A stretch of DNA of 64,000 bases, from the NCBI GenBank assembly GCA_963780795.1, contig CAWADH010000013.1, positions 62,001 to 126,000 of the forward strand, written 5' to 3'. The translations under genes and the position numbers were made by a program. The notes beneath the pieces are model-generated. The model did no database searches. It saw only the letters and a program-made list of their open reading frames with translations, and had not been told where the DNA came from. Each line of letters starts with the position of its first letter. Within the stretch, counting starts at the first letter, position 1. This document shows, piece by piece, positions 35,083 to 44,284 of the stretch. Source of the stretch: DATJGR01 sp963780795 (GTDB lineage Bacteria > Pseudomonadota > Gammaproteobacteria > Pseudomonadales > Azotimanducaceae).

Positions 35083-36978
35083 TCACGCGCGATTCAGCGT
35101 CGAAGGGGTGCCAACGATTCGACGCACTTCGCCATAGCGGCGCGTGAACCCGCATCGGTCGAAATACTCCAGCACGTCGATGGCGAGGTTGCGGCCGATG
35201 CCGGCCGCATCGCGGAAGTCGCGCGCCGTGAATCCGGCTGGCGTCGACTCCGCCAATCGTTGGGCCGTTGTGACGAGTGCGTCGAGTTGATCGGGCAGCA
35301 GCACGCGATTGTCGCCGGCACGGATCAGAAAACCGAGCTTGGTCAGGCGGCTGGCGAGTGCGTCGAGAGAACGCAACGGCATGCCTAACGATTTCGCGAG
35401 GTCGCCGATGCTGGGTGGCTGCTCCGTGGCCCTGATCGCGCTTTGCATTCTCTTGAACACGGCCGCTTCCTCGGGGGGCAACGCGGCGCGGTGGTTTGGT
35501 TGGTGGAAGTGGCCGCCCGTCTCGGCGATCGCTCCCGACGCGGTGAGCGCAGCCAACGCAGCGTCCAACCATTCTTTCGGTACGACTCCGGTGCGGCGGA
35601 TCTGATCGGCCTTCAAACCCTGACTGTGCGGCGCGGCTTTGTGATAAGCGCTGATCTGGGTCGTGAGCGATTCCAGCGCCGCCGACCATTTCGCTTTCGA
35701 CACCGCAACAGTGTGCGCGTCGCGCATCAACAACACGTGCTCCACGCCGTCGAGCAGCTTGCGATGTGTCGCGTCAGTGAGGTTGCGGAGGCGGCGAAAC
35801 GCGTCGATGTCGGCGTCTTCGAGTTCGACCAGGCGACGCATGGCAAGCGTCGCGTCGTCGGTGCGCTTCGCTTCAAGACATGCGAGCCGCTTTGGAGCGC
35901 GGCGTGCCTTCTCCGGCGGCGCGATGTCGATCACGCGACCGCCGCCAATCGTGTGCTCCATCGCGTGGTCGCGCAGTACCAGCCGGTCGCCGTACTTCGG
36001 GTGGAGCGGCGTCGCGAGCACGAGTTCGACCAGCGCGGATCGACCGGCCGCCACCGGCGCCGATTCCAATAGAGCAACGTGTCCCTCGGCGTGACTCGCC
36101 GCGTGATACACGTGCACCGGCAGCCAGTGCCGCACGCTGCGTGGGAGGTCCGGAAGAACCTGTAGATCCACGACGACGTTGCGCGTAGCGGCGAGCGCGG
36201 TCGGCGCTACCAGCCAGTCTCCGCGTCCGACCTGTTCGAGCGAAACGCCGCCGAGGGCGATCGCGCACCGGTCGCCGGCAATTGCACGATCGGCCGCGCG
36301 ATCGGAGACACGCAGCGATCGAACCCGCGCCGACAAACCGCGCGGGGCCACTGTCACCTCGTTTCCCTTCTCGATCATTCCCGAGTGAATCGTACCGGTG
36401 ACGACGACGCCCACTCCGTTGATGACGAATGCACGATCGATCGCGAGTCGAAACTCCTGTTCCAGCTGGACCTCGGGCGTCGGGACAGCTGCCGACGCGA
36501 TGTGTTGGCGTAGCGTATCGAGACCGGTGCCGTCTACGCAGGACGTGCCAACGATGCCGCTGAGGTGCAATCCGGATTCGCGCGCCAGAGTCGCCACGGC
36601 GCTGCGGACATCTTCGAGGCGACCTGGTTCCACACAGTCGACTTTCGTCACCGCCGCTACACCGCGTTCCACTCCCAGCAGGCGCAGCAGCGCGAGATGC
36701 TCCATAGTCTGCGGCATCGGGCCGTCGTCGGCGGCGACGACCAGCAGCGCATGCTGATGTGCAGCGACACCGGCGACCATGTTGTGGATGAAGCGGTGAT
36801 GGCCGGGTACGTCGACGAATCCGATCCGCCGTCCAGCAATATCCGTGTACGAAAAGCCGAGATCTATGGTGAGCCCGCGACGGCGCTCCTCGGCGAGCGT
36901 ATCGGTGTTAACGCCGGTCAACGCCTCGACCAGGCTGGTCTTGCCGTGATCGACGTGTCCCGCGAGCGTCACGATCAC
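35083..36978 (-). CDS. selB: Selenocysteine-specific elongation factor
   Basis: A 631-residue GTPase that delivers selenocysteinyl-tRNA to UGA codons marked by a SECIS hairpin. G1 is GHVDHGKTSL at residues 7-16, G2/G3 EERRRGLTIDLGFSYT and FVDVPGHHRFIHNMVAG, G4 TKVD. The C-terminal about 250 residues are the winged-helix repeats that read SECIS RNA (IGDLAKSLGMPLRSLDALAS, FTARDFRDAAGIGRNLAIDV). It starts at a GTG 3 bp after selA and is followed by selC. Confidence 0.96.
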   Translation of the reverse strand: MIVTLAGHVDHGKTSLVEALTGVNTDTLAEERRRGLTIDLGFSYTDIAGRRIGFVDVPGHHRFIHNMVAGVAAHQHALLVVAADDGPMPQTMEHLALLRLLGVERGVAAVTKVDCVEPGRLEDVRSAVATLARESGLHLSGIVGTSCVDGTGLDTLRQHIASAAVPTPEVQLEQEFRLAIDRAFVINGVGVVVTGTIHSGMIEKGNEVTVAPRGLSARVRSLRVSDRAADRAIAGDRCAIALGGVSLEQVGRGDWLVAPTALAATRNVVVDLQVLPDLPRSVRHWLPVHVYHAASHAEGHVALLESAPVAAGRSALVELVLATPLHPKYGDRLVLRDHAMEHTIGGGRVIDIAPPEKARRAPKRLACLEAKRTDDATLAMRRLVELEDADIDAFRRLRNLTDATHRKLLDGVEHVLLMRDAHTVAVSKAKWSAALESLTTQISAYHKAAPHSQGLKADQIRRTGVVPKEWLDAALAALTASGAIAETGGHFHQPNHRAALPPEEAAVFKRMQSAIRATEQPPSIGDLAKSLGMPLRSLDALASRLTKLGFLIRAGDNRVLLPDQLDALVTTAQRLAESTPAGFTARDFRDAAGIGRNLAIDVLEYFDRCGFTRRYGEVRRIVGTPSTLNRA

Positions 36979-36981
36979 GTG

Positions 36982-38352
36982 TCAGAGCCCGTCGAGCGAG
37001 GCGCACAACGCATCGACGTCGTCGATCGCGCGCACGTCCAACCACAGCGCACCACTATGAACGCGGCCGATCACCGGCGTGTTCAGCTGGCGCAAGCGCG
37101 TCGCAAGTACGGTGACGTCGCGATCGGACGATGCCGCTACGGAAACCGCCATGCTTGGCAGCGTCTCTTCCGGTAATGCACCGCTGCCGATCTGACATTC
37201 GCTTGCGCACACGGCAATGGAATATCCGGGTGGGAGTCGAGCGGCGAGTACCGCTGCAACACGCTGCGCGCATACATCGAGGCGGTCGAGCGGGCGCGTC
37301 AGCGTTGCGAGCAACGGCAGTTCGCGGACAAGGCGGTCCGGATCCTGATACAGCCGCAGTGTGTGGTGCAGTATTGCGAGTGTGATCTTGTCGCAGCGCA
37401 GCGCGCGCTTCAGCGGATTACGGTTGAGCCGATCGATCAGCTCGCGACGTCCGACGATCAATCCGGCCTGTACGGACCCGAGCAGCTTGTCGCCGCTGAA
37501 GGTGACCACGTCGGCCCCTTCCAAGAGCGTTTCACGCACTGTCGGTTCGTGCGGCAAGCCGAAGCGTTCGAGGTCGACCAATGCGCCGCTTCCGAGGTCG
37601 ACCACCAACGGCAATGCTCGGGCCCGCGCAAGCCGCGCGAGGTCGGGCGTATGTACGTCGCTCGTGAATCCAACGATGCGGTAGTTGCTCGGATGCACTT
37701 TGAGCAGCAGCGCCGACGTTGCGTCGATGGCGTTCTCGAAATCACGCAGGTGGGTGCGATTGGTCGTACCGACCTCGCGGATGCTGCAGCCCGATCGTTC
37801 GATGATGTCCGGCAGGCGAAAGCTGCCGCCGATTTCGATCAACTCGCCGCGCGATACCGGTACCGATTTGCCGAGGCCGAACGTGTTGAGTACCAGCAGC
37901 AGCGCGGCCGCGTTGTTGTTGACCACGGTCGCCGCTTCGGCTCCGGTGAGTGCGCACAGCATCGGTTCGATCGCTGAGTCGCGCTCCCCGCGACGACCCT
38001 GGCCGAGGTCGTATTCGAGCGTGACCGGATTGACAGCTGCTTCGACACCCGCTTGTGCCATTGCACGACTGATCTGCGCGCGGCCGAGGTTGGTGTGGAT
38101 GATCGTGCCGGTCATGTTGAAAACGTTTCGAAGACCGGGCCCAACGCGATCGTTGAGGCGCTGTTCGACGGCTTCGCGGTAAAGCTCGGCGGCCGTCGAC
38201 CACGGCGGCGGCGCCGCTTTTCGCCGGACCTGATCCTGAAGCTCGCGCACGGTCTCCTTGACCAGCTCGATGCCATAGCGATTGACCACGTCCGCCAGCG
38301 TGGCGTGTCGGATGATCCGGTCTACGCTCGGGAGCCGGGCGTGCGCCGACAT
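36982..38352 (-). CDS. selA: L-seryl-tRNA(Sec) selenium transferase
   Basis: A 456-residue pyridoxal-phosphate enzyme converting Ser-tRNA(Sec) to Sec-tRNA(Sec) with selenophosphate. The PLP lysine is Lys289 in VVTFSGDKLLGSVQAG; other conserved parts are NMTGTIIHTNLGRAQIS, EYDLGQGRRGERDSAIE and VNNNAAALLLVL. The Met at 38352 (MSAHARLPSV) follows an AGGA site and matches the family's usual N-terminus; the frame extends 16 codons further. Selenophosphate synthetase (selD) is not in the window. Confidence 0.95.
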   Translation of the reverse strand: MSAHARLPSVDRIIRHATLADVVNRYGIELVKETVRELQDQVRRKAAPPPWSTAAELYREAVEQRLNDRVGPGLRNVFNMTGTIIHTNLGRAQISRAMAQAGVEAAVNPVTLEYDLGQGRRGERDSAIEPMLCALTGAEAATVVNNNAAALLLVLNTFGLGKSVPVSRGELIEIGGSFRLPDIIERSGCSIREVGTTNRTHLRDFENAIDATSALLLKVHPSNYRIVGFTSDVHTPDLARLARARALPLVVDLGSGALVDLERFGLPHEPTVRETLLEGADVVTFSGDKLLGSVQAGLIVGRRELIDRLNRNPLKRALRCDKITLAILHHTLRLYQDPDRLVRELPLLATLTRPLDRLDVCAQRVAAVLAARLPPGYSIAVCASECQIGSGALPEETLPSMAVSVAASSDRDVTVLATRLRQLNTPVIGRVHSGALWLDVRAIDDVDALCASLDGL

Positions 38353-38450
38353 CGGGAGAATTCCTGGGAAATCCAAAGGCCTGTAGTCTACTCGCAACAC
38401 CGATTTGGCGAAGGTACTATCCGACGCTCCGCAGCATCGGGAGTGCCGAA

Positions 38451-40145
38451 ATGTCGACCGAATTGAGCTACGCGTCCGGGCCGGCCGACACCGGACTGCT
38501 CGGCATCACGATCGGCGACATGCTCGATGCCACCGTCGCCAGACACGCTGCTAACGAGGCGCTGGTGGCGCGGCATCAGGGTATCCGGTGGACTTATGCG
38601 GAATTCGGCCGTCGTGTAGACGAGCTGGCGCGCGCGCTGATGGCGCTGGGCGTCGCGAAGGGAGAGCGGATCGGCATCTGGTCGACGAATCGCGCCGAAT
38701 GGACGTTGACGCAGTTTGCCACCAGCAAACTCGGCGCAATCCTGGTCAACGTCAATCCGAGTTATCAGGCGTCAGAACTCGAGTACGCGCTGAATCAGTC
38801 CGGTTGCCGGTACCTCGTGCTGACGGACGTCTTCAAGACCACCAACTACAACCAAATTCTCGAGAGCATCGCGCCCGAAATCGTCACCGGCGTGCCGGGT
38901 GCATTGAAGCTCGCGCGGGTGCCGCAGCTCGAAGTGGTCATCACGCTCGGCGCTCCGCGCAAGGGCATGCTGTCGTGGACCGACGTGCTGGCGCGTGCGG
39001 GCGAGGTATCCGCCGATGCGCTGGCACAGCGTCAACGCGAACTGAGCTTCGATGATCCGATCAACATCCAGTACACCAGCGGCACCACCGGGTTTCCGAA
39101 GGGCGCAACGCTGAGTCATCACAACATTCTGAACAACGGCTACTTCGTTGCGCGCTTGATGAACTTCAGCGCCAAGGATCGTTTGGTGATTCCGGTGCCG
39201 CTCTATCACTGTTTCGGCATGGTGATGGGCAACCTCGGTTGCGTCACCCACGGCGCCACGATGATCTATCCGGAACAGGCATTCGACGCCGAAGCGGTGT
39301 TGCGTGCGGTAGCGGAGGAACGCGCCACCGCCTTGTACGGCGTGCCGACGATGTTCATTGCCGAACTGGCGCTGGCGAACTTCGCGGATTTCGATCTGCG
39401 TTCGTTGCGTACCGGCATCATGGCCGGTGCGCCGTGTCCAGTCGAAGTGATGCGTAAAGTGCAATCGGCGATGAACATGCGGGAGGTGGCGATCGGCTAC
39501 GGCATGACGGAGACCAGTCCGGTCTCCACGCAAACCCGCATCGGCGCGCCCCTCGACAAGCAGGTCAGCACGGTCGGTCAGGTGCATCCGCACGTAGAAA
39601 TCAAAGTGGTCGATCCGGAGACGGGGCAAACGGTGCCGCGCGGCACGCTCGGCGAGTTCTGCACGCGTGGCTACAGCGTGATGCTCGGCTACTGGAACAA
39701 CGAAGCCGCCACCGCGTCGTCGATCGACTCGGCGCACTGGATGCACACGGGTGATCTTGCGGTGATGGACGATGAGGGCTACGTCAACATCGCAGGACGC
39801 ATCAAAGACATGATCATCCGCGGCGGCGAGAACGTGTATCCGCGCGAGATCGAGGAGTTCCTGTATCGGCACCCGAAGGTCAAGGAAGTACAGGTCATCG
39901 GCGTGCCCGATCCGAAGTTCGGCGAAGAACTGATGGCGTGGATCCAGCCGCTCGAAGGCGAGGTGCTGACCGAGGCCGAAGTGAAGACGTTCTGCCAGGG
40001 ACAGATCGCCCGCTACAAGGTGCCGCGCTATGTGAAGTTCGTCGATTCGTTCCCCATGACGGTCACCGGCAAGATCCAGAAATTCGTGATGCGCAAGCAG
40101 AGCATCGACGAACTGGGTCTGGATCCGACCGTCCGTACCGCGTAA
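38451..40145 (+). CDS. Fatty acyl-CoA synthetase (AMP-binding family)
   Basis: A 564-residue ANL-superfamily ligase activating a carboxylic acid to acyl-CoA via acyl-AMP. The P-loop-like A3 motif INIQYTSGTTGFPKGATLSH is at about residue 200, A5 AIGYGMTETSPVSTQ near 345, the TGD motif WMHTGDLAVMDDEGYVNIAG near 430, and the C-terminal catalytic Lys in MTVTGKIQKFVMRK. Sequence style matches the medium/long-chain FadD-like group without a membrane anchor. The start at 38451 is the first ATG of the frame; it is divergent from selA. Confidence 0.92.
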   Translation: MSTELSYASGPADTGLLGITIGDMLDATVARHAANEALVARHQGIRWTYAEFGRRVDELARALMALGVAKGERIGIWSTNRAEWTLTQFATSKLGAILVNVNPSYQASELEYALNQSGCRYLVLTDVFKTTNYNQILESIAPEIVTGVPGALKLARVPQLEVVITLGAPRKGMLSWTDVLARAGEVSADALAQRQRELSFDDPINIQYTSGTTGFPKGATLSHHNILNNGYFVARLMNFSAKDRLVIPVPLYHCFGMVMGNLGCVTHGATMIYPEQAFDAEAVLRAVAEERATALYGVPTMFIAELALANFADFDLRSLRTGIMAGAPCPVEVMRKVQSAMNMREVAIGYGMTETSPVSTQTRIGAPLDKQVSTVGQVHPHVEIKVVDPETGQTVPRGTLGEFCTRGYSVMLGYWNNEAATASSIDSAHWMHTGDLAVMDDEGYVNIAGRIKDMIIRGGENVYPREIEEFLYRHPKVKEVQVIGVPDPKFGEELMAWIQPLEGEVLTEAEVKTFCQGQIARYKVPRYVKFVDSFPMTVTGKIQKFVMRKQSIDELGLDPTVRTA

Positions 40146-40192
40146 CTCGGTAATTAGCTGGTCGACGCTTATTCGAAAATAGTGTTGAACAG

Positions 40193-40259
40193 AATCGATT
40201 GAATCGATTAGAGTCGATCCCGTAATCGATTCAATCGGTTCAACCGGTTCCAGCGATTA
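40193..40259. repeat. Array of 9-bp direct repeats upstream of the HTH-receiver gene
   Basis: Consecutive 9-mers: AATCGATTG, AATCGATTA, GAGTCGATC, then a 4-bp break, then AATCGATTC, AATCGGTTC, AACCGGTTC and a weaker CAGCGATTA. The consensus is AATCGATTN on a strict 9-bp step. It ends 70 bp before the ATG of the regulator. Head-to-tail binding to such repeats is established for BldC-type MerR-family proteins, and the adjacent gene encodes that type of domain. Confidence 0.7.
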
Positions 40260-40329
40260 CGGGTTTCAGCGTAGACGAGGTCCTCGGGACTGCAAGGTCC
40301 GACAGACCAAAAAGGCCAGAATCGCAGAC

Positions 40330-40905
40330 ATGACGACCGACATCCTCACCCCAACCGAAGTGGCCGAGCTGCTCGCAGTCTCGCCGGTGACGGTGCGCCA
40401 GTGGGCCCAGAAGGGTCTGATCGAAGCGCGCACCACGCCGGGTGGACATCGACGGTTCACCCGTGAGTCGGTGATCGATTTCGCGCGTCGTATGGCGATG
40501 ACGTTGCCGGAGGAGTTCGCGCCGCCGTCAGGTTCGCGCGTGTTGATCGTCGACGACGATCGGCAGTTCAACGGCATGCTGGTGGCGCTGTTCAAGCAGA
40601 AGTATCCCAGTGTCGAGGTGAGCTCTGCCTACGACGGTTTCGATGCGGGCCGCCAGGTCTCGCGCTTCAAACCGACGCTGGTGCTGCTCGACATCATGAT
40701 GCCCGGCATGGACGGCGTTGAGGTCTGTCGCAGTCTGAAAGCAGACGAGACGTCGCGTTCCGCGCGCGTCATCGCGATGACCGGACACCCTACGCGGGAA
40801 CTCGAACAACGAATCATCAGCGCGGGCGCGGAGCGGTTGTTGAAGAAGCCCTTCAGCACCGAGGAACTGCTCGCGGTGTGCGGTTTGAACGAAACGGTAC
40901 GTTAA
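40330..40905 (+). CDS. MerR/BldC-like HTH fused to response-regulator receiver domain
   Basis: A 191-residue regulator with an inverted order of domains. Residues 1-55 form an excisionase/MerR-type winged HTH (LTPTEVAELLAVSPVTVRQW, then ARTTPGGHRRFTRESVIDF). Residues about 68-187 form a CheY-like receiver: acidic pair in RVLIVDDDRQF, phospho-acceptor Asp121 in LVLLDIMMPGMDG, and the Lys in LLKKPFSTEEL. No histidine kinase is adjacent. The upstream AATCGATTN array is its probable binding site (autoregulation), and rpoS follows after 22 bp, so it may tune rpoS transcription. Confidence 0.88.
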   Translation: MTTDILTPTEVAELLAVSPVTVRQWAQKGLIEARTTPGGHRRFTRESVIDFARRMAMTLPEEFAPPSGSRVLIVDDDRQFNGMLVALFKQKYPSVEVSSAYDGFDAGRQVSRFKPTLVLLDIMMPGMDGVEVCRSLKADETSRSARVIAMTGHPTRELEQRIISAGAERLLKKPFSTEELLAVCGLNETVR

Positions 40906-40927
40906 AAGGTCAAGCGGGGAGATCCAC

Positions 40928-41947
40928 ATGTACGCGGAATACGATGTCAGCGTCGCCGATGAAGCCATGGAAAGCGAACTGGTCGGGTTTCAGATCATCA
41001 ACGATCCGGACGCCGACGAAGAACAGGACGAAGACGGTCCGTTGCCGCCGAGAGCGGCGCGCCGCCGCGTAAAGGGCAAGCCCAGGGAGCGCGTCGGCAT
41101 CGCGCCGACCAGCCGCGGGGTCGGCGACGCGACGGAGATGTACCTGTCGGAAATCGGTGGATCGAAGCTGCTCACGCCGAAAGACGAAGCCGAGGTAGCG
41201 CGGCGCGTGCAGCGCGGCGACATGGCGGCGCGGGCGCAGATGATCGAGAGCAACCTGCGCCTGGTCGTGAAGATCGCGCGCCGCTACCTGAATCGCGGTC
41301 TGCCGCTGCTCGACCTGATCGAGGAAGGCAATCTGGGGTTGATCCGGGCTGTCGAGAAATTCGATCCGGAAAAAGGCTTCCGATTCTCCACTTACGCGAC
41401 GTGGTGGATCCGTCAGGCGGTCGAACGCGGCCTGATGAACCAGGCCAAGACGATTCGTCTGCCGATCCACATCGCGAAGGAACTGAACACGTACCTTCGC
41501 GCGCAGCGCGAGTTGTCGCAGAAGCTCGATCACGAGCCGACCGCAGACGATGTGGCGAAGCTGCTCGACAAACCGGTCGAAGACGTCCGCCATCTGCTCG
41601 ATCTCGCCGACGACATCAGTTGCACCGAGATCTCCACGCTCGAGCCGGAGCGCGGGGCATGGGACACGTTCGAAGACGACGCTGCGATCGATCCGTCGCA
41701 GATGCTGCAGAACAATCGCCTGAAAGCGCGCATCGACGTGTGGCTCGGCGACCTGCCCGAGAAGTCGCGCGACGTCGTGTGCAGGCGCTTCGGGTTGCGC
41801 GGCCACGACATGGCCACGCTCGAAGAAGTCGGCAAGGAGATCGGCCTCACGCGCGAGCGCGTGCGGCAGATCCAGGTCGAAGCGCTAAAGGAACTTCGCG
41901 CGAAGCTGACCGACGCGGGCTACGACCGCGACGCGGTTCTCGGCTGA
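40928..41947 (+). CDS. rpoS: RNA polymerase sigma factor RpoS
   Basis: A 339-residue group 2 sigma-70 factor for the stationary-phase/general stress response. Region 1.2-2.4 is present (EMYLSEIGGSKLLTPKDEAE, IESNLRLVVKIARRYLNRGL, FRFSTYATWWIRQAVERGL). The stretch LMNQAKTIRLPIHIAKELNT is close to the RpoS-specific version, and the region 4.2 HTH LEEVGKEIGLTRERVRQIQV is intact. It lacks the long region 1.1 of RpoD and has an acidic N-terminus (DPDADEEQDEDG). It lies directly after the HTH-receiver gene instead of the usual pcm-nlpD context. Confidence 0.9.
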   Translation: MYAEYDVSVADEAMESELVGFQIINDPDADEEQDEDGPLPPRAARRRVKGKPRERVGIAPTSRGVGDATEMYLSEIGGSKLLTPKDEAEVARRVQRGDMAARAQMIESNLRLVVKIARRYLNRGLPLLDLIEEGNLGLIRAVEKFDPEKGFRFSTYATWWIRQAVERGLMNQAKTIRLPIHIAKELNTYLRAQRELSQKLDHEPTADDVAKLLDKPVEDVRHLLDLADDISCTEISTLEPERGAWDTFEDDAAIDPSQMLQNNRLKARIDVWLGDLPEKSRDVVCRRFGLRGHDMATLEEVGKEIGLTRERVRQIQVEALKELRAKLTDAGYDRDAVLG

Positions 41948-42012
41948 GGCGTCCTTTCCTTTCCCGGCTTGCTGTGTAATCTGTCCCGAACTCCATCGGG
42001 ACGGATTGCCGC

Positions 42013-42894
42013 ATGCCACCACCGAACGAAACGACAGTTGGCTTCATCGGCCTGGGCGTTATGGGCTATCCGATGGCGGGACATCTGTCGCGCGCCGGAT
42101 TCGCCACCCGCGTTTACAACCGCACGCGCGCACGCGCCGATGCATGGAAAGCCGAGTACGCGGGTGAGGTGTGCGAGACACCCGCGAGCGCTGCGCGCGG
42201 CGCCGACATGGTGTTCATGTGCGTGGGCAACGACGACGACGTTCGGAGTGTCACGTACGGCGATATGGGCGCACTGGCCGGAATCGGCAAAGGCGCGGTG
42301 CTGATCGACCACACCACCGCGTCTGCAGAGCTCGCGCGCGAACTGGAAGTAGAAGCGAAAGAGCGCGGTGCCGGATTTCTCGACGCGCCGGTTTCGGGAG
42401 GCCAGGCCGGTGCGCAGCGTGGCCAGCTGACGATCATGGTGGGGGGCGAGACTGAAACGTTCGCGCGTACCGAAGGCGTGCTGACGACGTACGCGCGCGC
42501 CGTGAAGCTGATGGGACCGTGCGGTGCCGGCCAACTCACCAAGATGGTGAACCAGATCTGCATTGCGGGGATACTTCAGGGTCTCTCCGAGGGGTTGCAT
42601 TTTGCCGAACGCGCGGGTCTGGACGTGCTCGCGGTCGTGGACGTCATTTCGAAGGGCGCAGCGCAGTCGTGGCAGATGGAGAATCGCTCGCCGACGATGG
42701 CGCAACGCAAATTCGATTTCGGTTTCGCGGTCGACTGGATGCGCAAAGATCTGGGGATGACGCTCGCCGCAGCGCGCCGCATCGGTGCGCGTTTGCCGCT
42801 GACGGCGCTGGTCGACCAGTTCTACGGCGACATCCAGGCATCGGGCGGCGGGCGGATGGATACGTCGAGTCTGATCGAGCGCTTGCGGCGCTGA
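42013..42894 (+). CDS. NAD(P)-dependent beta-hydroxyacid dehydrogenase
   Basis: A 293-residue 3-hydroxyisobutyrate dehydrogenase-family oxidoreductase. The N-terminal Rossmann motif is VGFIGLGVMGYPMAGHLSRA, the substrate-binding loop FLDAPVSGGQAGAQRGQLTI is near residue 118, and the catalytic Lys region is GPCGAGQLTKMVNQI near 170. Members act on 3-hydroxyisobutyrate, tartronate semialdehyde, glyoxylate or succinic semialdehyde; the sequence alone does not decide. It is 65 bp after rpoS and convergent with gltA. Confidence 0.88.
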   Translation: MPPPNETTVGFIGLGVMGYPMAGHLSRAGFATRVYNRTRARADAWKAEYAGEVCETPASAARGADMVFMCVGNDDDVRSVTYGDMGALAGIGKGAVLIDHTTASAELARELEVEAKERGAGFLDAPVSGGQAGAQRGQLTIMVGGETETFARTEGVLTTYARAVKLMGPCGAGQLTKMVNQICIAGILQGLSEGLHFAERAGLDVLAVVDVISKGAAQSWQMENRSPTMAQRKFDFGFAVDWMRKDLGMTLAAARRIGARLPLTALVDQFYGDIQASGGGRMDTSSLIERLRR

Positions 42895-42953
42895 GGAACA
42901 CCCAGCGCTCAGGAATCGCCTACAGCGTTTGTGGAACGCCTAAGGCGCTCGTG

Positions 42954-44243
42954 TCAGCGTTTCCCGACGGCAACGAAGTCACGCTTCTTCGGGCCGGTGT
43001 ACAGCTGGCGAGGTCGTCCGATCTTGTATTTGCCGCTGACCATCTCGCACCAGTGCGCGATCCAGCCGGGCGTGCGTCCGGTGGCGAAGATCACCGTGAA
43101 CATCTCGGTCGGAATGCCGATCGCCTTAAGGATGATGCCTGAGTAGAAGTCGACGTTCGGATACAGGCGCTTCTCGATGAAGTAATCGTCTTCGAGCGCG
43201 ATCTTCTCGAGCCGTTGCGCGATCTGCAGCAGCGGGTCGTTGCCGATGCCGAGCTCGTCGAGCACCTCTTTGCACGTCTCCTGCATCACTTTCGCGCGCG
43301 GGTCGTAGTTTTTGTACACGCGGTGGCCGAAACCCATCAACCGGAACGAATCGTTCTTGTCTTTCGCGCGCTTGACGAACTTGTCGACGTTCTTCGGATC
43401 GCCGATTTCGCGCAGCTGCGCGAGCACGGCCTCGTTCGCGCCGCCGTGCGCGGGGCCCCATAGCGCGGCGATGCCGGCGGCGATGCAGGCGAATGGATTC
43501 GCGCCGGTGGAGCCTGCGAGTCGCACGGTGGACGTCGACGCGTTCTGCTCATGGTCGGCGTGCAGCATGAAGATGCGGTCCATCGCCTTCGCGATGACGG
43601 GGTTCACCTCATATTCTTCGCACGGATTGCCGAACATCATGCGCAGGAAGTTCGCGGCGTAGCCAAGGTCGTTGCGTGGGTACATGAACGGCTGACCGAC
43701 CGAGTACTTGTAGCTCATCGCGGCCAGCGTCGGGATCTTCGCGATCAACCGGTGTGCGGTGATCTTACGATGTTCCGGATTTTCGATGTCGAGGGAGTCG
43801 TGATAGAAGGCCGCCAACGCGCCGGTTACGCCGCACATGATGGCCATGGGGTGAGCATCGCGACGAAATCCGCTAAACAGATTTCTCAGCTGCTCGTGCA
43901 CCATCGTGTGATGCGTGATGGTCTGGTCGAAATCCTTTTTCTGTTCTGCGTTCGGCAGTTCTCCGTTGAGGAGCAGGTAACAGACTTCGAGGTGATCGGA
44001 CTTTTCCGCCAATTGCTCGATGGGATAGCCGCGATAGAGCAAGACGCCTGCGTCGCCGTCGATGTAGGTGATGGCGGATTCGCACGAAGCCGTGGAAACG
44101 AAACCGGGATCGTAGGTGAACAGGCCCGCTGCCGACAGTTGAGCGATGTCGATGACGTCGGGTCCGACGCTACCTTTCAAGACGGGCAAGTCGATCGGTT
44201 TGGCTACGCCGTCGATAGACAGGCGCGCAGTCTTGTCCGCCAT
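42954..44243 (-). CDS. gltA: Citrate synthase
   Basis: A 429-residue type II citrate synthase condensing acetyl-CoA and oxaloacetate, the entry step of the TCA cycle. It shows the N-terminal beta domain typical of gram-negative NADH-sensitive enzymes (FTYDPGFVSTASCESAITYI), active-site histidines in MLHADHEQNASTSTVRLAGS and GFGHRVYKNYDPRAKV, and the catalytic Asp near the C-terminus in YPNVDFYSGIIL. GGAG precedes the ATG. It is divergent from sdhCDAB across a 200-bp region with overlapping promoters. Confidence 0.97.
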   Translation of the reverse strand: MADKTARLSIDGVAKPIDLPVLKGSVGPDVIDIAQLSAAGLFTYDPGFVSTASCESAITYIDGDAGVLLYRGYPIEQLAEKSDHLEVCYLLLNGELPNAEQKKDFDQTITHHTMVHEQLRNLFSGFRRDAHPMAIMCGVTGALAAFYHDSLDIENPEHRKITAHRLIAKIPTLAAMSYKYSVGQPFMYPRNDLGYAANFLRMMFGNPCEEYEVNPVIAKAMDRIFMLHADHEQNASTSTVRLAGSTGANPFACIAAGIAALWGPAHGGANEAVLAQLREIGDPKNVDKFVKRAKDKNDSFRLMGFGHRVYKNYDPRAKVMQETCKEVLDELGIGNDPLLQIAQRLEKIALEDDYFIEKRLYPNVDFYSGIILKAIGIPTEMFTVIFATGRTPGWIAHWCEMVSGKYKIGRPRQLYTGPKKRDFVAVGKR

Positions 44244-44284
44244 TCGGAGGCTCCTTGTCGCAGGGGAAAGAGGCGAGAGGAGCG

